From contig QKWP01000267.1 of the NCBI GenBank assembly GCA_003550325.1, positions 99,324 to 163,323 of the forward strand: a stretch of DNA of 64,000 nt, written 5' to 3'. Below are positions 1 to 12,938 of the stretch, in pieces. Source of the stretch: Gigaspora rosea. Lineage: Eukaryota; Glomeromycota; Glomeromycetes; Diversisporales; Gigasporaceae. The notes under the pieces are model-generated. The model searched no databases. It was given only the letters and a program-made list of their open reading frames with translations, and was not told the origin of the DNA. Positions within the stretch are counted from its first letter, which is position 1. Each line of letters opens with the position of its first letter. The translations under genes and the position numbers were made by a program.

Positions 1-3000
1 TGACTAATAATGTAAATTTTGAACAATCAGCTAAATCAATTGCAACTATTACATCTGAAGATATAAAAGAAGCAATTAAACAAGAACAAAATAATGAACC
101 TATAACAAACTTTGCAATTCTTGAACTACTTAGAAATATCAATGTTGCTGGCTCTAAATTAATGGCATTATATCAATCCCGTATCTGCATGCATAATGAA
201 ATATTTGCATTAATGATAAGAGATGGCATGCCATCTTTGTTTATTACTATTAATCCTACTAATCTACATAGCTCTATAGTAATAATATATACAGGTAGTG
301 AAATTGATATTAATACACTTTAGTCTGAAAATTTTTCAAAAGCAACTGAGTGTGCTCGACTTGCACACCTTGATTCTTTAGCTATTTCTAAATATTTTGA
401 TATTGTTATTAAATCTATTTTAAATGCAGTTATTGGATATGATAGATAAAAAGGTGGCGTGTTTGGTTTTATAAAAAATTATTATGGTATTGTTGAGTAT
501 CAAGATCATGGTATTACTGTCATATGCTCTTATAGCTACATGGCTTACTAAACCCAATTCAAATTTGAGAAAAGCTTAAAAACAACAATAAATTTTGCCA
601 ATGCTTATTACTATATATTAGTGATATAGTTCGAGAAGATATTAAATATCTTACTAATAATGAAAGTTTAACTGATAGTATATTAAAAGCTGAATATAGA
701 GCACCAAAGTCCATTAAAGAAAAATGAATGCATCTATCTTTTTTTCCTATACCAGATCCTAGTTTGACTAATTTTGCTAAAAATTTTCACTTAGATTTAC
801 TTGCAATAGCTAAGCACACTTTATTTCATCGTTGTAATAAGTCTTGCAAAAAATATAATCGAGATTTAGTTCATAACTGCAAATTTGATTTTCCAAGGGA
901 ATTGGTTAGTTCACCTGGTATGATTTTTTCAGTACAAGGTATTATTGCAATTCAATGTATAAATCCATATATTAATAACCATAACTCTTATACTGTATTA
1001 TATATGCATATAGAGGAAACAATAATATTAAGTTTATTTCTGCTCGAAAATTAGCTTTAGCCTATATATATTATATTACAAATTATATTACTAAATCCAA
1101 TATTAATATATTTAGTTTATTTTTAATGTGTACTATTACAATGAAAAATTTTTTAAAACAAGCATCTTATAATTTTTCATTCAATCTTGTGAATCATTCT
1201 TGTAAGCTAATTACAAAATATTTTAATAAGATAGCTAGTCAAACAGGACTTACCGGTTCACAGATTTTAGCTTATTTGCTAAAAATTGATAATTACTATA
1301 CTCCAAATAAATTTGCTCATATTCATCTTCATTCAATTGAATACTATTTAACTAATGAGTGGACAAAATATAATCATATTATTATTGAAAATGCACATCA
1401 AGATCCAAATAACCAAAATATTATAACAGAGTCTTTTTAATCTTAACATCTAATAATGACTTAACAGCTACTAATATTCATGTTGATTACTAGTTTAGAA
1501 TCAATTTTTAAGCAATATTTGCCTATATGATTATGCCTCTACTATACAAAAAATTCCTTTAAATACATACTATCTTAGTATGTTAGCAAATCAGTTCTCA
1601 AGAGAAGGTAATGAGTGTGTTGATCATTTTTTGTTTGAAGGATATGAAAATGATTTTGGGTATCCTTAATATAAAACTTATATTCAGTTACATAGAAAAT
1701 ATGGTACTGAACAATTAGTTGTATTAAATGGCAAAAGAATTCCAAAAAAAATGATTATCAAAATGCAAAGCGATATGGATTATGTATATTTATACTATTT
1801 AAGCCATGGAATAATATTACTGATCTTTGAGAAAACCATGTTTCTTGGTCAGAAGCATGTCAAAATTTTTTAAATAATTCTTCATTATCATCATATTTGC
1901 AATATATTATTAACAATATTGAATTAATATATTGATGTTTAGATAAATCTGGTTTAGATAATGAATTATGAAACAGCAATAAAAAATCTAGTACATGCAA
2001 AAATTCAATGTATTAATCATTGTGCACAAGAATTAAATACTGATTAAGAATACTTTTCATCTGATAATAATAATAATCAAATATTATTATGCAATAATAA
2101 TGAAAATTTAAATAAAATTGATCCAATATTAATTATTAGAACTGGGTTAAAAGATATAAATACAGTAAATACAGCTATGAACTATTTATATACAAGAGGT
2201 AGATTTTCTTTAAACAAATTAAATTTCTTGTTTAATTCTTTTTCTTAAAATAGTGAAAAGATAAATATACTAAATAATAAAAAAAATATATGTAAAAGTA
2301 ATAATTATAATAATAAACTTCTTGAGGCATAGTGTTCTACTATTACCTCTCAAAAAATAGCATGGCAAAATATTGATATCAATGAAACAAATAATAACTT
2401 ACTATCTAATATATTTGTTATACCTCAGTATAGTAATTTATTTTCTATACCAATTAATAATAAATGTATAGATCTTCTAGAAAAATTTGCAATAGGGTTG
2501 AATGAGAACAAAAAAAAGCCTACTTTTTTGTATTTGATCATTGACAAAGAAACCAACCAACCAACACAATTAAACTATTACAATTATTACTATTTCTTAC
2601 TGGTGCAGGTGGTACTGGCAAATCAAAAGTAATCCAAGCAATATGTGAATACTTTAATTATATTGGTAAAAAAGATACTCTACTTATTCTTGTATTTACA
2701 GAAATTTCAGCTGCAAATATATTTGGATGCACTTTATCTTCTGTGTGTGGTTTTGGTTTTGAAAACTACAAAAAAACCAATCCGACTGGTGAATATTTAC
2801 AATATTTACAAGCAGTCTAGAGTAAAATTCAGTATATTATAATAGATGAAGTTTCAATGATAGGTCAATCACTTTTAGCTCGATTTTATTCTTTTTTAAA
2901 AATTGTAAAAGCAACTGATACCTCTGCTCCTTTTGCTGGATTAAACATTTTTTTTTGTAAAGATTTCATGCAATTACCACCAGTTCTTGATACTGCACTA

Positions 3001-3110
3001 TATGTACTAAATAAAGTTACTACTATTGAAATAACCTCTAATAATGAACCTCCAAATAATAAAGATTGTATAAAAAAATACCAAACAAAAACATACTACT
3101 AATTCTTCAA
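1..3110 (+). pseudogene. Helitron Rep/PIF1-type helicase relic
   Basis: Broken reading frames, in order, match the Helitron replication-initiator/helicase polyprotein, which transposes single-stranded DNA by rolling circle. At about 210-540 is the Helitron-like N domain (MPSLFITINPTN, then KGGVFG.IKNYYGIVEYQ). At 880-930 is a C.FDFPRELV motif. At 1640-1740 is a stretch ending VVLNGKRIP. The helicase follows with a Walker A GAGGTGKS near 2605 and a Walker B IIIDEVSMIG near 2840. In-frame stops at 321-323, 447-449, 1828-1830 and 2818-2820 and several frame changes make it non-functional. It starts before the window edge. No Helitron 3' hairpin/CTRR end was identified. Longest open pieces are 728-1054, 1126-1440 and 2857-3102. 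Confidence 0.85.
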
Positions 3111-3678
3111 TTAATACTCGAACTATTAATAATGTTCCTAGTTTTAGCATGACGCAGTTATATGGCTACCTTAATGATATTTAACATATAATAGTAAAAA
3201 ATATTGTCACATGCAAATGAACATAATTAGACTAGCTAAAAATAATTTCGGTAGCTAAAAGTATTTTTGGCATTTAGGCATTTGAAACAGAATATCAAAA
3301 ATATCAAAAATATAGGCAATGTTCTAATGCCATAAATGATCTCTAATTTAGGCACACATGTATAGGCCCATCATTTCTAATTTTTGTTAAAATTGCAGAT
3401 CATATGACCAAAATTAAAATTGGTTTGTTCTAATTCTGTTCAAATGATCTGCAAATTTGATCATAATTATAAATAATAAATGGGTTTTTCTATTTATTAG
3501 ATGATACAAATCTTTCAATCTAATTTTATGAGCTCCTGGCATCTGTTATAATTTTGACTAGTCCTCTGACTAGTCAATATTGGTTATGGTTATTGATTGG
3601 TCATGACCAGTCATAACTTGACCAAACTCATTTCTAATCAAGATTTAAACTTGATTTTATTTTTAATTAGTATTATTA
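3111..3678. other. AT-rich intergenic sequence, no gene seen
   Basis: I see no coding signal here. There are short internal repeats of CTAATT/AAATTAG type words and a local inverted repeat around 3400-3440 (TGATCATAT/AATTTGATC-like words). The segment ends at the TA target site of the next element. Confidence 0.5.
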
Positions 3679-4830
3679 CAGTCAAACCTCCATATAGTCA
3701 CCCTCTATATAGTTACAAAACCAATATAATCACTTTTGTAAGTTACCAACCTTTTTACTATAATTTTTACCTCTATATAAGCACATTTGCATTATAATCA
3801 CTATCACAATTTTTTATTTACTATCTATATAAAACTACCCCTATATAATCACATTATTATTATAATATTTTGAATTAATTATTTAATTATTATAAATATT
3901 TTTTTAAGTTATTAATTATTATTTTTTATCAAGCAAAAATTTTTATATTTGTTTTTTTTAATAATTAATTATCTTTTCTACATATAAAAGTTAAAATTAT
4001 ACTAAGTAAATTGAAAAAATGCTATAAATAACATTGTTCAGAAGACAAAATTACATATATACTGAAATTTTCAAATAATTTAAATAACATTTTATTATTA
4101 CACTTTTACAAGTTATATTTAGATGAAAAAAATTAAAAAAATTAACTTAATCGTAAATTATAAAAAATTTATAAAAAAAATTTTAACCAAATTATCTTAA
4201 AATTTCAGAGTATGTGTAATTTTGTATCCCGAACAACTTTACTTAGATCATTTTATCAATTTACTTTAGATAATTTTAACTTTTATATGTAGCTACGATA
4301 TACGATTATTTTAAAAAAAAAATTTGAAATTTTTTTAAAATAATCATATATCGTAGCTACATATAAAAGTTAAAATTATCTAAAGTAAATCAATAAAAAT
4401 TATATAAGTAAAGTTGTTCGGGATACAAAATTACATATACCTTGAAATTTTTTTATAATTTACGATTAAGTTAAAAAATTTTTAATTTTTTTAATTTTTT
4501 TCACCTAAACGTAAATTGTAAAAGTGTGATAAAAAATGTTTTTCAAATTATTTGAAAATTTTAGAATATATGTAATTTTGTCTCCTGAACAATGTTACTT
4601 ATAGCATTTTTTCAATTTACTTAGTATAATTTTATCTTTTATATGTAGCAATTATAATTGATTATTTTAAAAAAAAATTTTTATTTATTAAAACTTCTAT
4701 ATAATCACAATTTTTTTTATATACAATTTTATAATAATTGTGATTATATAGAATTCCTCTATATTAGTCATATCTCTATATAATCACCACTTTTTGTATC
4801 CCGAGGGTGTAATTAATGGAGGTTTGACTG
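3679..4830. mobile_element. 1.15-kb foldback element with TA target duplication (mariner/pogo-like ends)
   Basis: The element starts CAGTCAAACCTCCAT and ends with its reverse complement ATGGAGGTTTGACTG, flanked on both sides by TA (3677-3678 and 4831-4832). CAGT-type termini with a TA duplication fit the Tc1/mariner-pogo superfamily. Inside, the terminal motif TATATAGTCAC/TATATAATCAC is iterated toward the centre. Long nested inverted repeats (about 3975-4300 against 4340-4660) fold around roughly 4325. It has no open frame for a transposase, so it would need one supplied in trans. Confidence 0.85.
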
Positions 4831-4832
4831 TA

Positions 4833-6307
4833 TATAATAAAATCATTTAATTATTGTATCCAATCAAAATTAGTAGATAAACACAAAATATGAATTAGAC
4901 TATATACTCCATTTTACTATATTTCTGGTAAATTTATCCTAGTACATTAAACCAGATTTTTCAAATATATCACATGTGCAATGCTTTTACTATGATTTAC
5001 TATTTTGTTACAAATCGATACACAATACTGTATATAGTTAAAGTTGATTTGATACTATTATAATACAATTGCTAGAATTTGAATTGTGATAACATTTTTG
5101 ATTATAACTTGCTCATCAATATTTTAGTCTTAACATTTCTAATTATGGATTTTATATCCAATCAGAAGCATTAAAGCAAATCATATTGCTATATTAGTTT
5201 TAGCATACTAACACATTTTGAATGTAACTAAACATAATTTTATCAGTTGGTAGATCGACATAAAACTACAAACTACGAAAATTGATGAGAAATTAGTAAT
5301 TATTAAATAATCTGGACGGCAAAGATTCCAACCAAAAATTTATGAAAAATGGAAAAATTTAGAAATATTTAGTGGAATATAATTTTTCTTATTATTTGCA
5401 AATAAATTCACTATTTTTTTTATTAATATCATGAATTTTTTTTATTTATTGCAGGCTTTTTCTGGGACAATTCCTTGTAAAATAATTTTCTTCTCTGGAT
5501 TATTTTTTTGTTGTCCTACTAATTCTTGCACTTTACTAGCCCAATGAGTTATTGTTCTTGTTTTGTACTTGTTCTTGAACTTAACTTTTAAGACCATTAT
5601 GCAAATATTTTCAAATTTATAAAATATTTGATTTACTTTTTTTAGCTATTTTTTTACTCAAAATAGTACCATATATTAGATAATCAAACAACAGAAGCAA
5701 ATTTGATAAATTTATATTTTATGTTTTTAGGAGAGCATTAATGATTAACAAATTCTTTCGTTTTCATCTTTAATGATTAGAGATTATTATTTAATCAGTC
5801 CAATAAAAAATTCTATGAAAAAGCATAAAAATGCCAAATATTAAATGAATAGATATGCAAATTTGTATTGGGCTACAAATATTAAAATCTAAAAAGCATA
5901 TTTTTACTATGGTTGTTATATCATTTGTAGATATCTTATTATACTGAAGTACTAGTTATTTTAACAGAATAAACAGTAATTCATGGTGAGCAAATGTTGT
6001 TCAGATATCAAGAAAGTATTATACATGCTCAGTAAAGGTGCAATATGCGATACTTTCAATATGCATTCATACCTTTGCTTCGCCTCATGCATAATCCAAT
6101 AGTATACAAGATTTTGCTGACATATGCCTCTTAATTTGCTATATAACCATATGTATTTGCGCTTATATTTGCTCATTATTTGTAAATATTTTGATAAATT
6201 TTGATAAGAATTTTATTAATAAAAAATGTGAATTTATTACATTTATTATATTATTAACAAAATTACTTCAAGCTATTAAAATATATCATATTTAATTTTT
6301 TAAGAGA
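4833..6307. other. Intergenic, no gene recognised
   Basis: AT-rich sequence with scattered short minus-strand reading frames (for example 5961-6176) that have no recognisable motif and no paralogue in the window. I regard it as non-coding or as unrecognisable transposon debris. Confidence 0.4.
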
Positions 6308-6850
6308 TTACATACTTAAATTTTGCCTATGATTACTAAAACAATTATTGTAAACTGAAAAGCTACATTCTACTGCATTAGAAAAAATAGATAACCAAAT
6401 ATAATCAAATGCAATTTCACTTAAAGAGGTAAAGTAGTTAACATTTTTTTTCCAAAAAATTTGAAGATTCAAAAAATTTACCTTATTTAAATCTAAGTTA
6501 CAATATAAAGACCATTCTTGAAGAAGTTCTACAGAAGGATTTAATAATTGTGTAATATCATAATTATATTTTTGAATATCTTGATTTGCTATAGATAATT
6601 TCAAATAATGTGGATCAAATATATAAACTGCTTTAAAAAGTGAGCAAGAAGGGTAATTAGAAAAATGTACAGAAAAACTTTTAAAATGCTGAATTATATG
6701 TGGTATAAAAAATTAGAGCAAAAGTAGATAATTCCAAATCATATTTAAAAAGAATATTATTAATTACATTACCAAAATCTATTGCTGTCATCCCATCAGT
6801 AAGAAAAGCTTCAAGCTGTTGAATTCGTGCTTTAATTAAAGAAAAATAGT
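6308..6850 (-). pseudogene. hAT transposase C-terminal dimerisation domain relic
   Basis: Read on the minus strand, 6604-6308 gives FWKKNVNYFTSLSEIAFDYI followed by LSIFSNAVECSFSVYNNCFS and NHRQNL. This is the conserved hAT C-terminal signature (W..N...FP.L..IA..YL.I..SSA..ER.FS..N......R..L). Upstream codons (6850-6640) read ARIQQLEAFLTDGMTAIDFG with stops and frame changes. This could be the 3' half of the transposase whose middle lies at 9120-10430 on the same strand, separated by the LINE fragment and foldback between them. Not functional. Confidence 0.7.
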
Positions 6851-7439
6851 GTTATTTTCTTTTTAAAAAAATTTAGTATCCAATATAAACTGACATGAAC
6901 GATAACAAATAAAAGCTAAGTATATTTTTGTTAATCATTTTCATTTCTATCATTAAAAAACTGATACAATTTTTTTAATCATTTTATTAGATTCTAAGGT
7001 AATAGCACCTACTTAGAAACTTTTTTTTGTTACATCTAAAATTTTTTAAATGTTAAGGGGAATGACAAAAATCAGGTGATTTTTTAGTGAGGGAAGGGGT
7101 TAAAAAAATTAAAATTATATATAAAGAACCTAACTATTTATATATTAAAGGAAAGGAAGGAGGATAGGCCTCTAATAAAAAATAATCAGGTGATTAATGA
7201 CATGGCCCTAATATATTTTTATAAAATTTTATATATAAAATTTATTATCTATTTATTATTTTATAATATAAAAATTGTATTATATTCATATATAAAAATT
7301 TTTTTCTTTAATAGATTTAAAACTTTGTAAAATTTAGTTAAATTTGACTGTCAGCTCCTATTGTTAAAAATCTAATATAACTATTTTAAAAAAATTTAGA
7401 AATTTGGCTAACCTCTCAACTATATCTACTGTACTACAC
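6851..7439. other. AT-rich spacer
   Basis: Homopolymer-rich sequence with no coding signal that I can support. It separates the hAT C-terminal relic from the LINE fragment. Confidence 0.4.
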
Positions 7440-8600
7440 AACTCTACAGTTAATATTTTTACAGACACTTAGTCTATAATCTCCAAATACAATAAGCTCT
7501 AACTATCTCTAAACATTCTTCCAAATATTTCTGGTTTAACTCTTGGCCAGTCTGGCATATCCTTCTTAATACTATATAGGCATTCAATATCTAGCTCAGC
7601 TTCTACAAAGTTCAAGCATATACAGACAATAGCTTTAATAACCTAGCAGATCGCTTAGCTAGAAACCATACACTTCAACACAAGTTACTCTTCAACTATG
7701 CAAACTTACACAACTCATATCTTTTCTTGCAGTAGGAAGGACACTCTGTTGAAAGCTCAACAAGGCGCTTTATTAGAAATATTTGTAAAGTACACATAAT
7801 TGCAATGTGGTCATCACAAAAACATTGCACAGAATGGACACACTTCTCTCACTACATAGACTGGAATGCCACCTGGTTATACTTTAACAACAACCAAAAA
7901 AGCTCTAACCACTTTACTAATCCTAAACTTAACCATCATAAATTATTCAAAATTAAACTCTATCTCAATAACCTCCCAACCTACTCACACTTTCACACAA
8001 TATACCCAGAAAAATTCATGTCACCCAACTGCTTTTATTGCAATCTTCCTGATTCGCCCCTATACTGGCTCAGCTGCCAAAACCCCTCTCTCTTTAATGA
8101 AATCATCCACTCTGTTATACAAGAGTTACTAATAGCTTAGAACTCTCAACCACCCAACTAGACAAACTAGTACAATTGATTCTTACTCATCCAGCATTCA
8201 ATCCTACCTCATCCTTTTTATACCCGTACTCGCTAAACTCTATACTCAAAGGTCTTATCCCAAGACCCCTAATTGAAGAAATATAGCTCTTTGACCTATC
8301 TTATAAACAAGCATCCCAAGTCATTATCAAAATTCTTCTAAGACTATCAGAAGAGACATATAAACAGATATGGAAGCCATACTGTATCTCTCTTGCCCAA
8401 TGGAAAAGAACCAATAATATCCCTTCTAAATACAAATGCATCCAAATACAACAACAATATCCACTTTACAAAAAGTCACACCAGCACAAAACCTATACAT
8501 TTAGCTGCCTTTGCAGCCTTCCTGACTAATTATACTCTGACTCTAACACTGCCTACCAATAGGCCAAGCCCTTCACAAAATAAGTATTTGTCTACTGATC
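7440..8600 (+). pseudogene. Non-LTR retrotransposon fragment: RNase H and C-terminal zinc-knuckle region
   Basis: Near 7452 the reading VNIFTDT resembles the first RNase H motif, in which the Asp binds metal. It is followed at 7640-7720 by NNLADRLARNHTLQHKLLFN, matching the last RNase H block (the A-D-x-LAR motif). The longest open piece (7805-8140) continues with HKLFKIKLYLNNLPTY and CFYCNLPDSPLYWLSC, a C-x2-C...H-like region usual after RNase H in fungal LINE-type polyproteins. TAG and TAA codons interrupt it. No reverse transcriptase domain is present, so this is a 5'-truncated 3' portion. Its base use is noticeably C-rich on the coding strand compared with the surroundings, which suggests later arrival. 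Confidence 0.7.
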
Positions 8601-8877
8601 CGTTTTAGATAAGTTTGCTACCAAAATGTTCATCTCAATAAGACAATTCTAACAAGCCCCAAACCATTAAAATCTGATTACAGGATCCCAAGATCGTCAC
8701 AATTTTGTACTATTTTATTAGTAAATTTTAAATTACTATAATTTACTAATAACATAGTACAAAATTATGATGATCTTGGGATCCTGTAATTAGACTTTAA
8801 CAATTTTAGGCTTTTTAGAATTATCTCATTGAAATTAACATTTTGGTAGCAAAATCATCTAAAACCAATTAGTAGAT
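8590..8877. mobile_element. Small foldback element (about 290 bp)
   Basis: The left arm runs from TCTACTGATCCGTTTTAGAT to GCTACCAAAATGTT, through GGATCCCAAGATC. It is repeated in reverse complement on the right up to AGTAGATC. Arms are roughly 130 bp and the centre is near 8730. There is no coding capacity. Target duplication is not obvious. It lies immediately after the LINE fragment. Confidence 0.75.
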
Positions 8878-9119
8878 CAAAACTTATTATCAAATTTGTA
8901 AATTAGCTAATATGTCTTTTGTAATTGCTTCAAAAGTTACTAGAGTAGTAAATATGGTTCTATGGTTATACAAATAGTTAATTTTATGCAACATGATATA
9001 TTCTAACTTATATATTTGTATTCATATGACTTGTTTGAAAAAATTTGTGTTTTATAGTATATTGTGACAAACAATAAAAATTTTCTAACAATAGAGTTAT
9101 TTCTAAGAATAGGTTCCAT

Positions 9120-10430
9120 TACTTTAATTCTTCTTCTTTACAGTAAAATTCTCGAATATAGTCCAAACAATCATAAACATATATTACCATCTTAAACCAA
9201 GAGTTTCATCTTGTTATATTAGATAAGAGCATAAAATGTAAAGTTAACTGTGAAGAATTTTGAACATTTTCATTATCTAAATTATCTTTAATACTATGTC
9301 ATTGAAGATATTCTATATATTGATCATTTTTCTTTAGAATAAACTATAGTTTTTTTTAATATTGGTAATTAATTTGCATACACCATCAAAATAGTGAATA
9401 TTCATCTATGCTTCACTAATAAATTAAAATAATGTTATTAATATATAAATAAAAAATTAAGTACAGATAATTATAAAACACTAACTTTACTAATTGAACA
9501 AGATGTGCACAACATGTATTGTATTGAACTTGTGGCATTGCTGGCCATAAAACTTCTTGAACAGACTATTTAAATAAGAGGCTGAGTCTAATACAATAAG
9601 GTATGGATAGTTGAAAGGTATTTCTTATTCAACTAATATTTGAAGAACTAATTAACCTACTATGACATTATTTACTTGAGACATAAAGTTAACTGAAATT
9701 AACTTTGTTTGACTCTGGTAGCTAAAAAGAGTATTAATTACACTATGGGCTTTTTTATCTGTTGTCTCATCAATTATTATTGAAATTGGCTTGCTACAAA
9801 ATATTTCTCAAAGCTGTTTATAATGTTGTTCAAAAACATCATTTAAATAATATTTTTGAATACTGTTAGCAATAGGAATAGAGCCTTCTTAGGAATAGAA
9901 CCTTCTTCTTTACAATATTTATTAAAAAAACTATGCATTTTGTTTATTTTCTCAAATGGAATGTCTGCCTCTACCAGGCTTTTACTAATTCATAAATGTT
10001 TGTTTTTATCTGCAACAGTTAGTAAGGTGTGAAAAGATTGTTGACGATTATTACAATTGGCAGTAATATATGAGCGATGAGAATCTTTGTGAGCTTTTGA
10101 ATTTATATATGTAGTAATTGTAGACTTTTTTTCAACCAACACTAATGTTACAAAACTGGCAAAATAGTTTGATATTATCCACAAAAAGGTCTTTCAAAAA
10201 TTCTTGTGCTCGTAAGCAAGATGAAACAACTGTTGATCATCCCATTATTACAAAGAACCATTGCTAATATTCTTTTTTCTCAAAACAATTAGGCAGTATT
10301 TTTTGTAAAGAGTTGTTACCAATATCTATCCACCTTTAAAACTGATCTGAGCCTTTGCTAATATTTTTCTTACTCAAGATCAATTTGTTAAATTGATTCA
10401 AAAGAAAATATTCTTGTATGCCATGCTAAT
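9120..10430 (-). pseudogene. hAT-like transposase relic (DUF659-type core)
   Basis: Minus-strand reading order: near 10184-9990 KAHKDSHRSYITANCNNRQQ; then SLVEADIPFEKINK; SIPIANSIQKYYLNDVFE; then ISIIIDETTDKKAHSVINTL (near 9770); LDSASYLNSLFKK (near 9590-9560); and NSWFKMVIYVYDCLDYIREF (near 9200-9150). The D-E-T-T-D block and the TRWNSWF-type motif are hallmarks of hAT-family transposase cores with DUF659. The Trp of TRW is a TGA stop (forward 9206-9208), and other stops and frameshifts are present. See 6308-6850 for a possible C-terminal half. Confidence 0.7.
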
Positions 10431-10981
10431 TTTTTTTTTTTGTAAAATTGATCCAAGCTTTTGCTAATATTTTCCTCCTACCAAACTAAAATATATTTAA
10501 AAGCCAAATTTAGTTAAAAGGCTATAACGTTCTATACAAAAAATAAAATAATGTACCTGCAAAGAGCCTCCTTAACGTTCTCTCTCAACCTCAAAACCAA
10601 CCTCCTTAGAACCAGCCTTCTTAAAAGCAACTTCTTAGGACTTTGTTGTATTTAAGAACTATCTTGCAAAGAACAATAATTTTTTTTTCTAAATTTAATT
10701 TTATCAGATTTATACCAATTTTGATTGGCTCAAATCATGATTTATTGCTGCCCTTAGAAAAATTCTAAAAATTTGGATTTACACCAGTATATTTGGATTG
10801 ATATAGGCAAATTTGGATCCAAATTTTTTGGTGTCCTTCCCCAGCTGCTATTTGGTTTGTTTTGATTAATGTATAAATCAAAACAAACAAAATGATTGGT
10901 CAAATAGCATGAATAATCTTTTTTTTATCTACTGTACTGTAAATAATATGCTTATATTCATATCTATAATATTTAAGACCA

Positions 10982-11245
10982 CTTTTATTTATTTATTTAT
11001 TTATCTGCTGTAAATTAATTAAAATTAAATTAAATTAAGGCCACACAAATTTTTTTTATCTGCTGTAAATTAAGGTCACGCAGAATTTTTTATTTTATTT
11101 TATTTTATTTTTTATATCTGCTGTAAATTAAAGCCACACAAATTTTTTTTTTTGCTGTAAATTAAGGCCACACAAAAATTTTTTTTTATGTCTGGGCTAT
11201 GCAAAATTTTTTTTTATCTGGGCCACGCAAAATTTTTTTTTACCT
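10982..11245. repeat. Degenerate tandem repeat of a CTGCTGTAAATTAAGGCCAC unit
   Basis: Five to six units of roughly 40-60 bp share CTGCTGTAAATTAAGGCCAC followed by ACAAATTTTTTTT or a variant. Units begin near 11004, 11060, 11119, 11152 and 11193, decaying to GGGCTATGCAAAATTT and GGGCCACGCAAAATTT. The TAAGGCCACRC word also occurs at the ends of the GGCC-type element at 46.7 kb and at the truncated copy at 57.1 kb, so the array may derive from such an end. Confidence 0.65.
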
Positions 11246-11969
11246 TAAAAATTCAGGCCGGGTTCGAGTTGGGTCGGGTTGGGTCAGGGTCAGTTGGGTT
11301 GAAGTGCTAACCCGAAAGTTTTCAACCCGACCCGACCTGAAATTTTGGGTCGGGTTCGGGTTGTCTATAACCTGACCCATTCGGAGCACTAGCTATAATG
11401 CATAATTACTATCATAGCAGCGATAGAGAATCAATATAGGTTGGATAACAATATATACATATTAAGATATCCATTACATTCTCGTTATCCATCGTGATTT
11501 TACTTATTTACGAATAACAAATCAAAAAAGGAAATTAAATTTTGTAAATAAACAAAGCACGTAAAGATAGAAGTTTAGGGTTGGGGTGTTAATGCTAAAG
11601 ACTACAATGATAGATTGCTCATTATATGTAAAATATCAATCTTGTCATTTTTAATTAGTGTACCAAGGTCAATTTAAACATTTGTTTTCAAGTAATTTCG
11701 CTTCGCTTTCTTCTTTCGCATGTGTTCAGAAACTATATCGGGTTTATCCGGAATCGACGAAAATAAACACATGCGCAAATTTTGACTATTCCGGATCAAC
11801 CCGACATAAATTTCAAAAAAAGAAAAAAGAAAAAAGCCAATGAAGCCTTTTAATAAAATAACATTCTTTCGAAATAATTTAAGATTTAGTGTATCCAAGA
11901 TCATTATATAGAAACTTGTTGTTTAATTACTGGCTGAATCGGTTGCCAATGTTTCAACAATCATTAGAG
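11246..11969. other. Intergenic with GGGTCGGGTT-rich patch and inverted repeat
   Basis: 11260-11390 is rich in GGGTCGGGTT and its complement AACCCGACCC, a GC-rich island. A related GGGTCGGGTTTTCC patch occurs near 43540. At 11732-11809 an inverted repeat pairs ATCGGGTTTATCCGGAAT with ATTCCGGATCAACCCGA. Overlapping short open frames on both strands here are explained by that symmetry, and I do not annotate them as genes. Confidence 0.45.
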
Positions 11970-12160
11970 GTTTCGTCAAGGGTTTTGTCAATTCATCATA
12001 GGTTTTGTCAATTCATCATAGGTTTTGTCAATTCGTTATAGGTTTCATCAATCGTCGGGGGTTTCGTAATTGTCAAGGTTTCGTCATGACGAAACCATGA
12101 TGAAACCATGACGAGCCCATTTCGTTATCGCAAAAATTATTTCGTCAGGCATCTTTAATA
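11970..12160. repeat. TTTCGTCAA-type short tandem repeats
   Basis: About ten copies of a GGTTTYGTCAATTCATCATA-like word or its relatives in 190 bp, ending ATTTCGTCAGGCATCTTTAA. A second cluster with the same word and nearly the same end (TTTCGTCAAGCATCATTAA) lies at 32475-32570, just after the hAT transposase relic. This suggests a shared transposon terminal region. Confidence 0.7.
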
Positions 12161-12938
12161 GGGGTTCAATCTTAAAAATTAAATTTAGTTCTAAAACTTA
12201 AATTTGAGAAATAATTTATCTAAATCTGATAAACGCGCTGTAAAGTTTTTTTCTACATATGAAAATAATAGCTTGCCAGTTTATTTAAGGGTAAAGAGTG
12301 CATAGATCATTTTTATATAGTTTTTATATGGTATTTTGAAATTTTTATATAAAATTGACATATGCTACTAATAAAACTTTTTTAAATTACAACTAATTTT
12401 TATTAAAATTTTACAAAATATAAATAAAACAATTTATCTATTATGGTAAAATTTTGAACTATTATTATATTTTAAAAAAATATACTTGTATATATCATAA
12501 AGTTTTTCTGGGTTGACCAAAAATCTTCTGGGTTGCACAAAATTGCTAATTCTGATTGGTCAATTTACGTAAATTTATAAGTTAGTTTTATTACTAAATT
12601 TTAATACCCAATCTTTAAAATTTCATATCTTACTAAGTTTTAACCAATTTTAATGATTTTACTATCATTAGAATTAGAAAAACCTGCTCTACAAACTTGG
12701 TTTAAAATATTATTAGTTTATTTATTATAATTTTTCATAAAATTAAATATAAAAAAAATTTACCATTAAGTTTATATAATTTTAAAATAGTACCCTCTAC
12801 CCTTAAATTTTAGCTAATTAAAATTTTTCCTATAAATCAATATAAAGGAGATTCATAATAGCACATTCATGCAATTACATTTATATAGAAAAATACTTAA
12901 TATTTTAAGCATAAAATATATTTAAATTAATTTAGTTT

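Noticed and set aside
11260-11290. GGGTTCGAG as a tRNA T-loop
   Set aside because: No acceptor, D or anticodon arms can be folded around it. It is part of a GGGTCGGGTT-rich patch.
11658-11904. Two overlapping opposite-strand small proteins
   Set aside because: They lie across an inverted repeat (ATCGGGTTTATCCGGAAT/ATTCCGGATCAACCCGA) and have no recognisable features.
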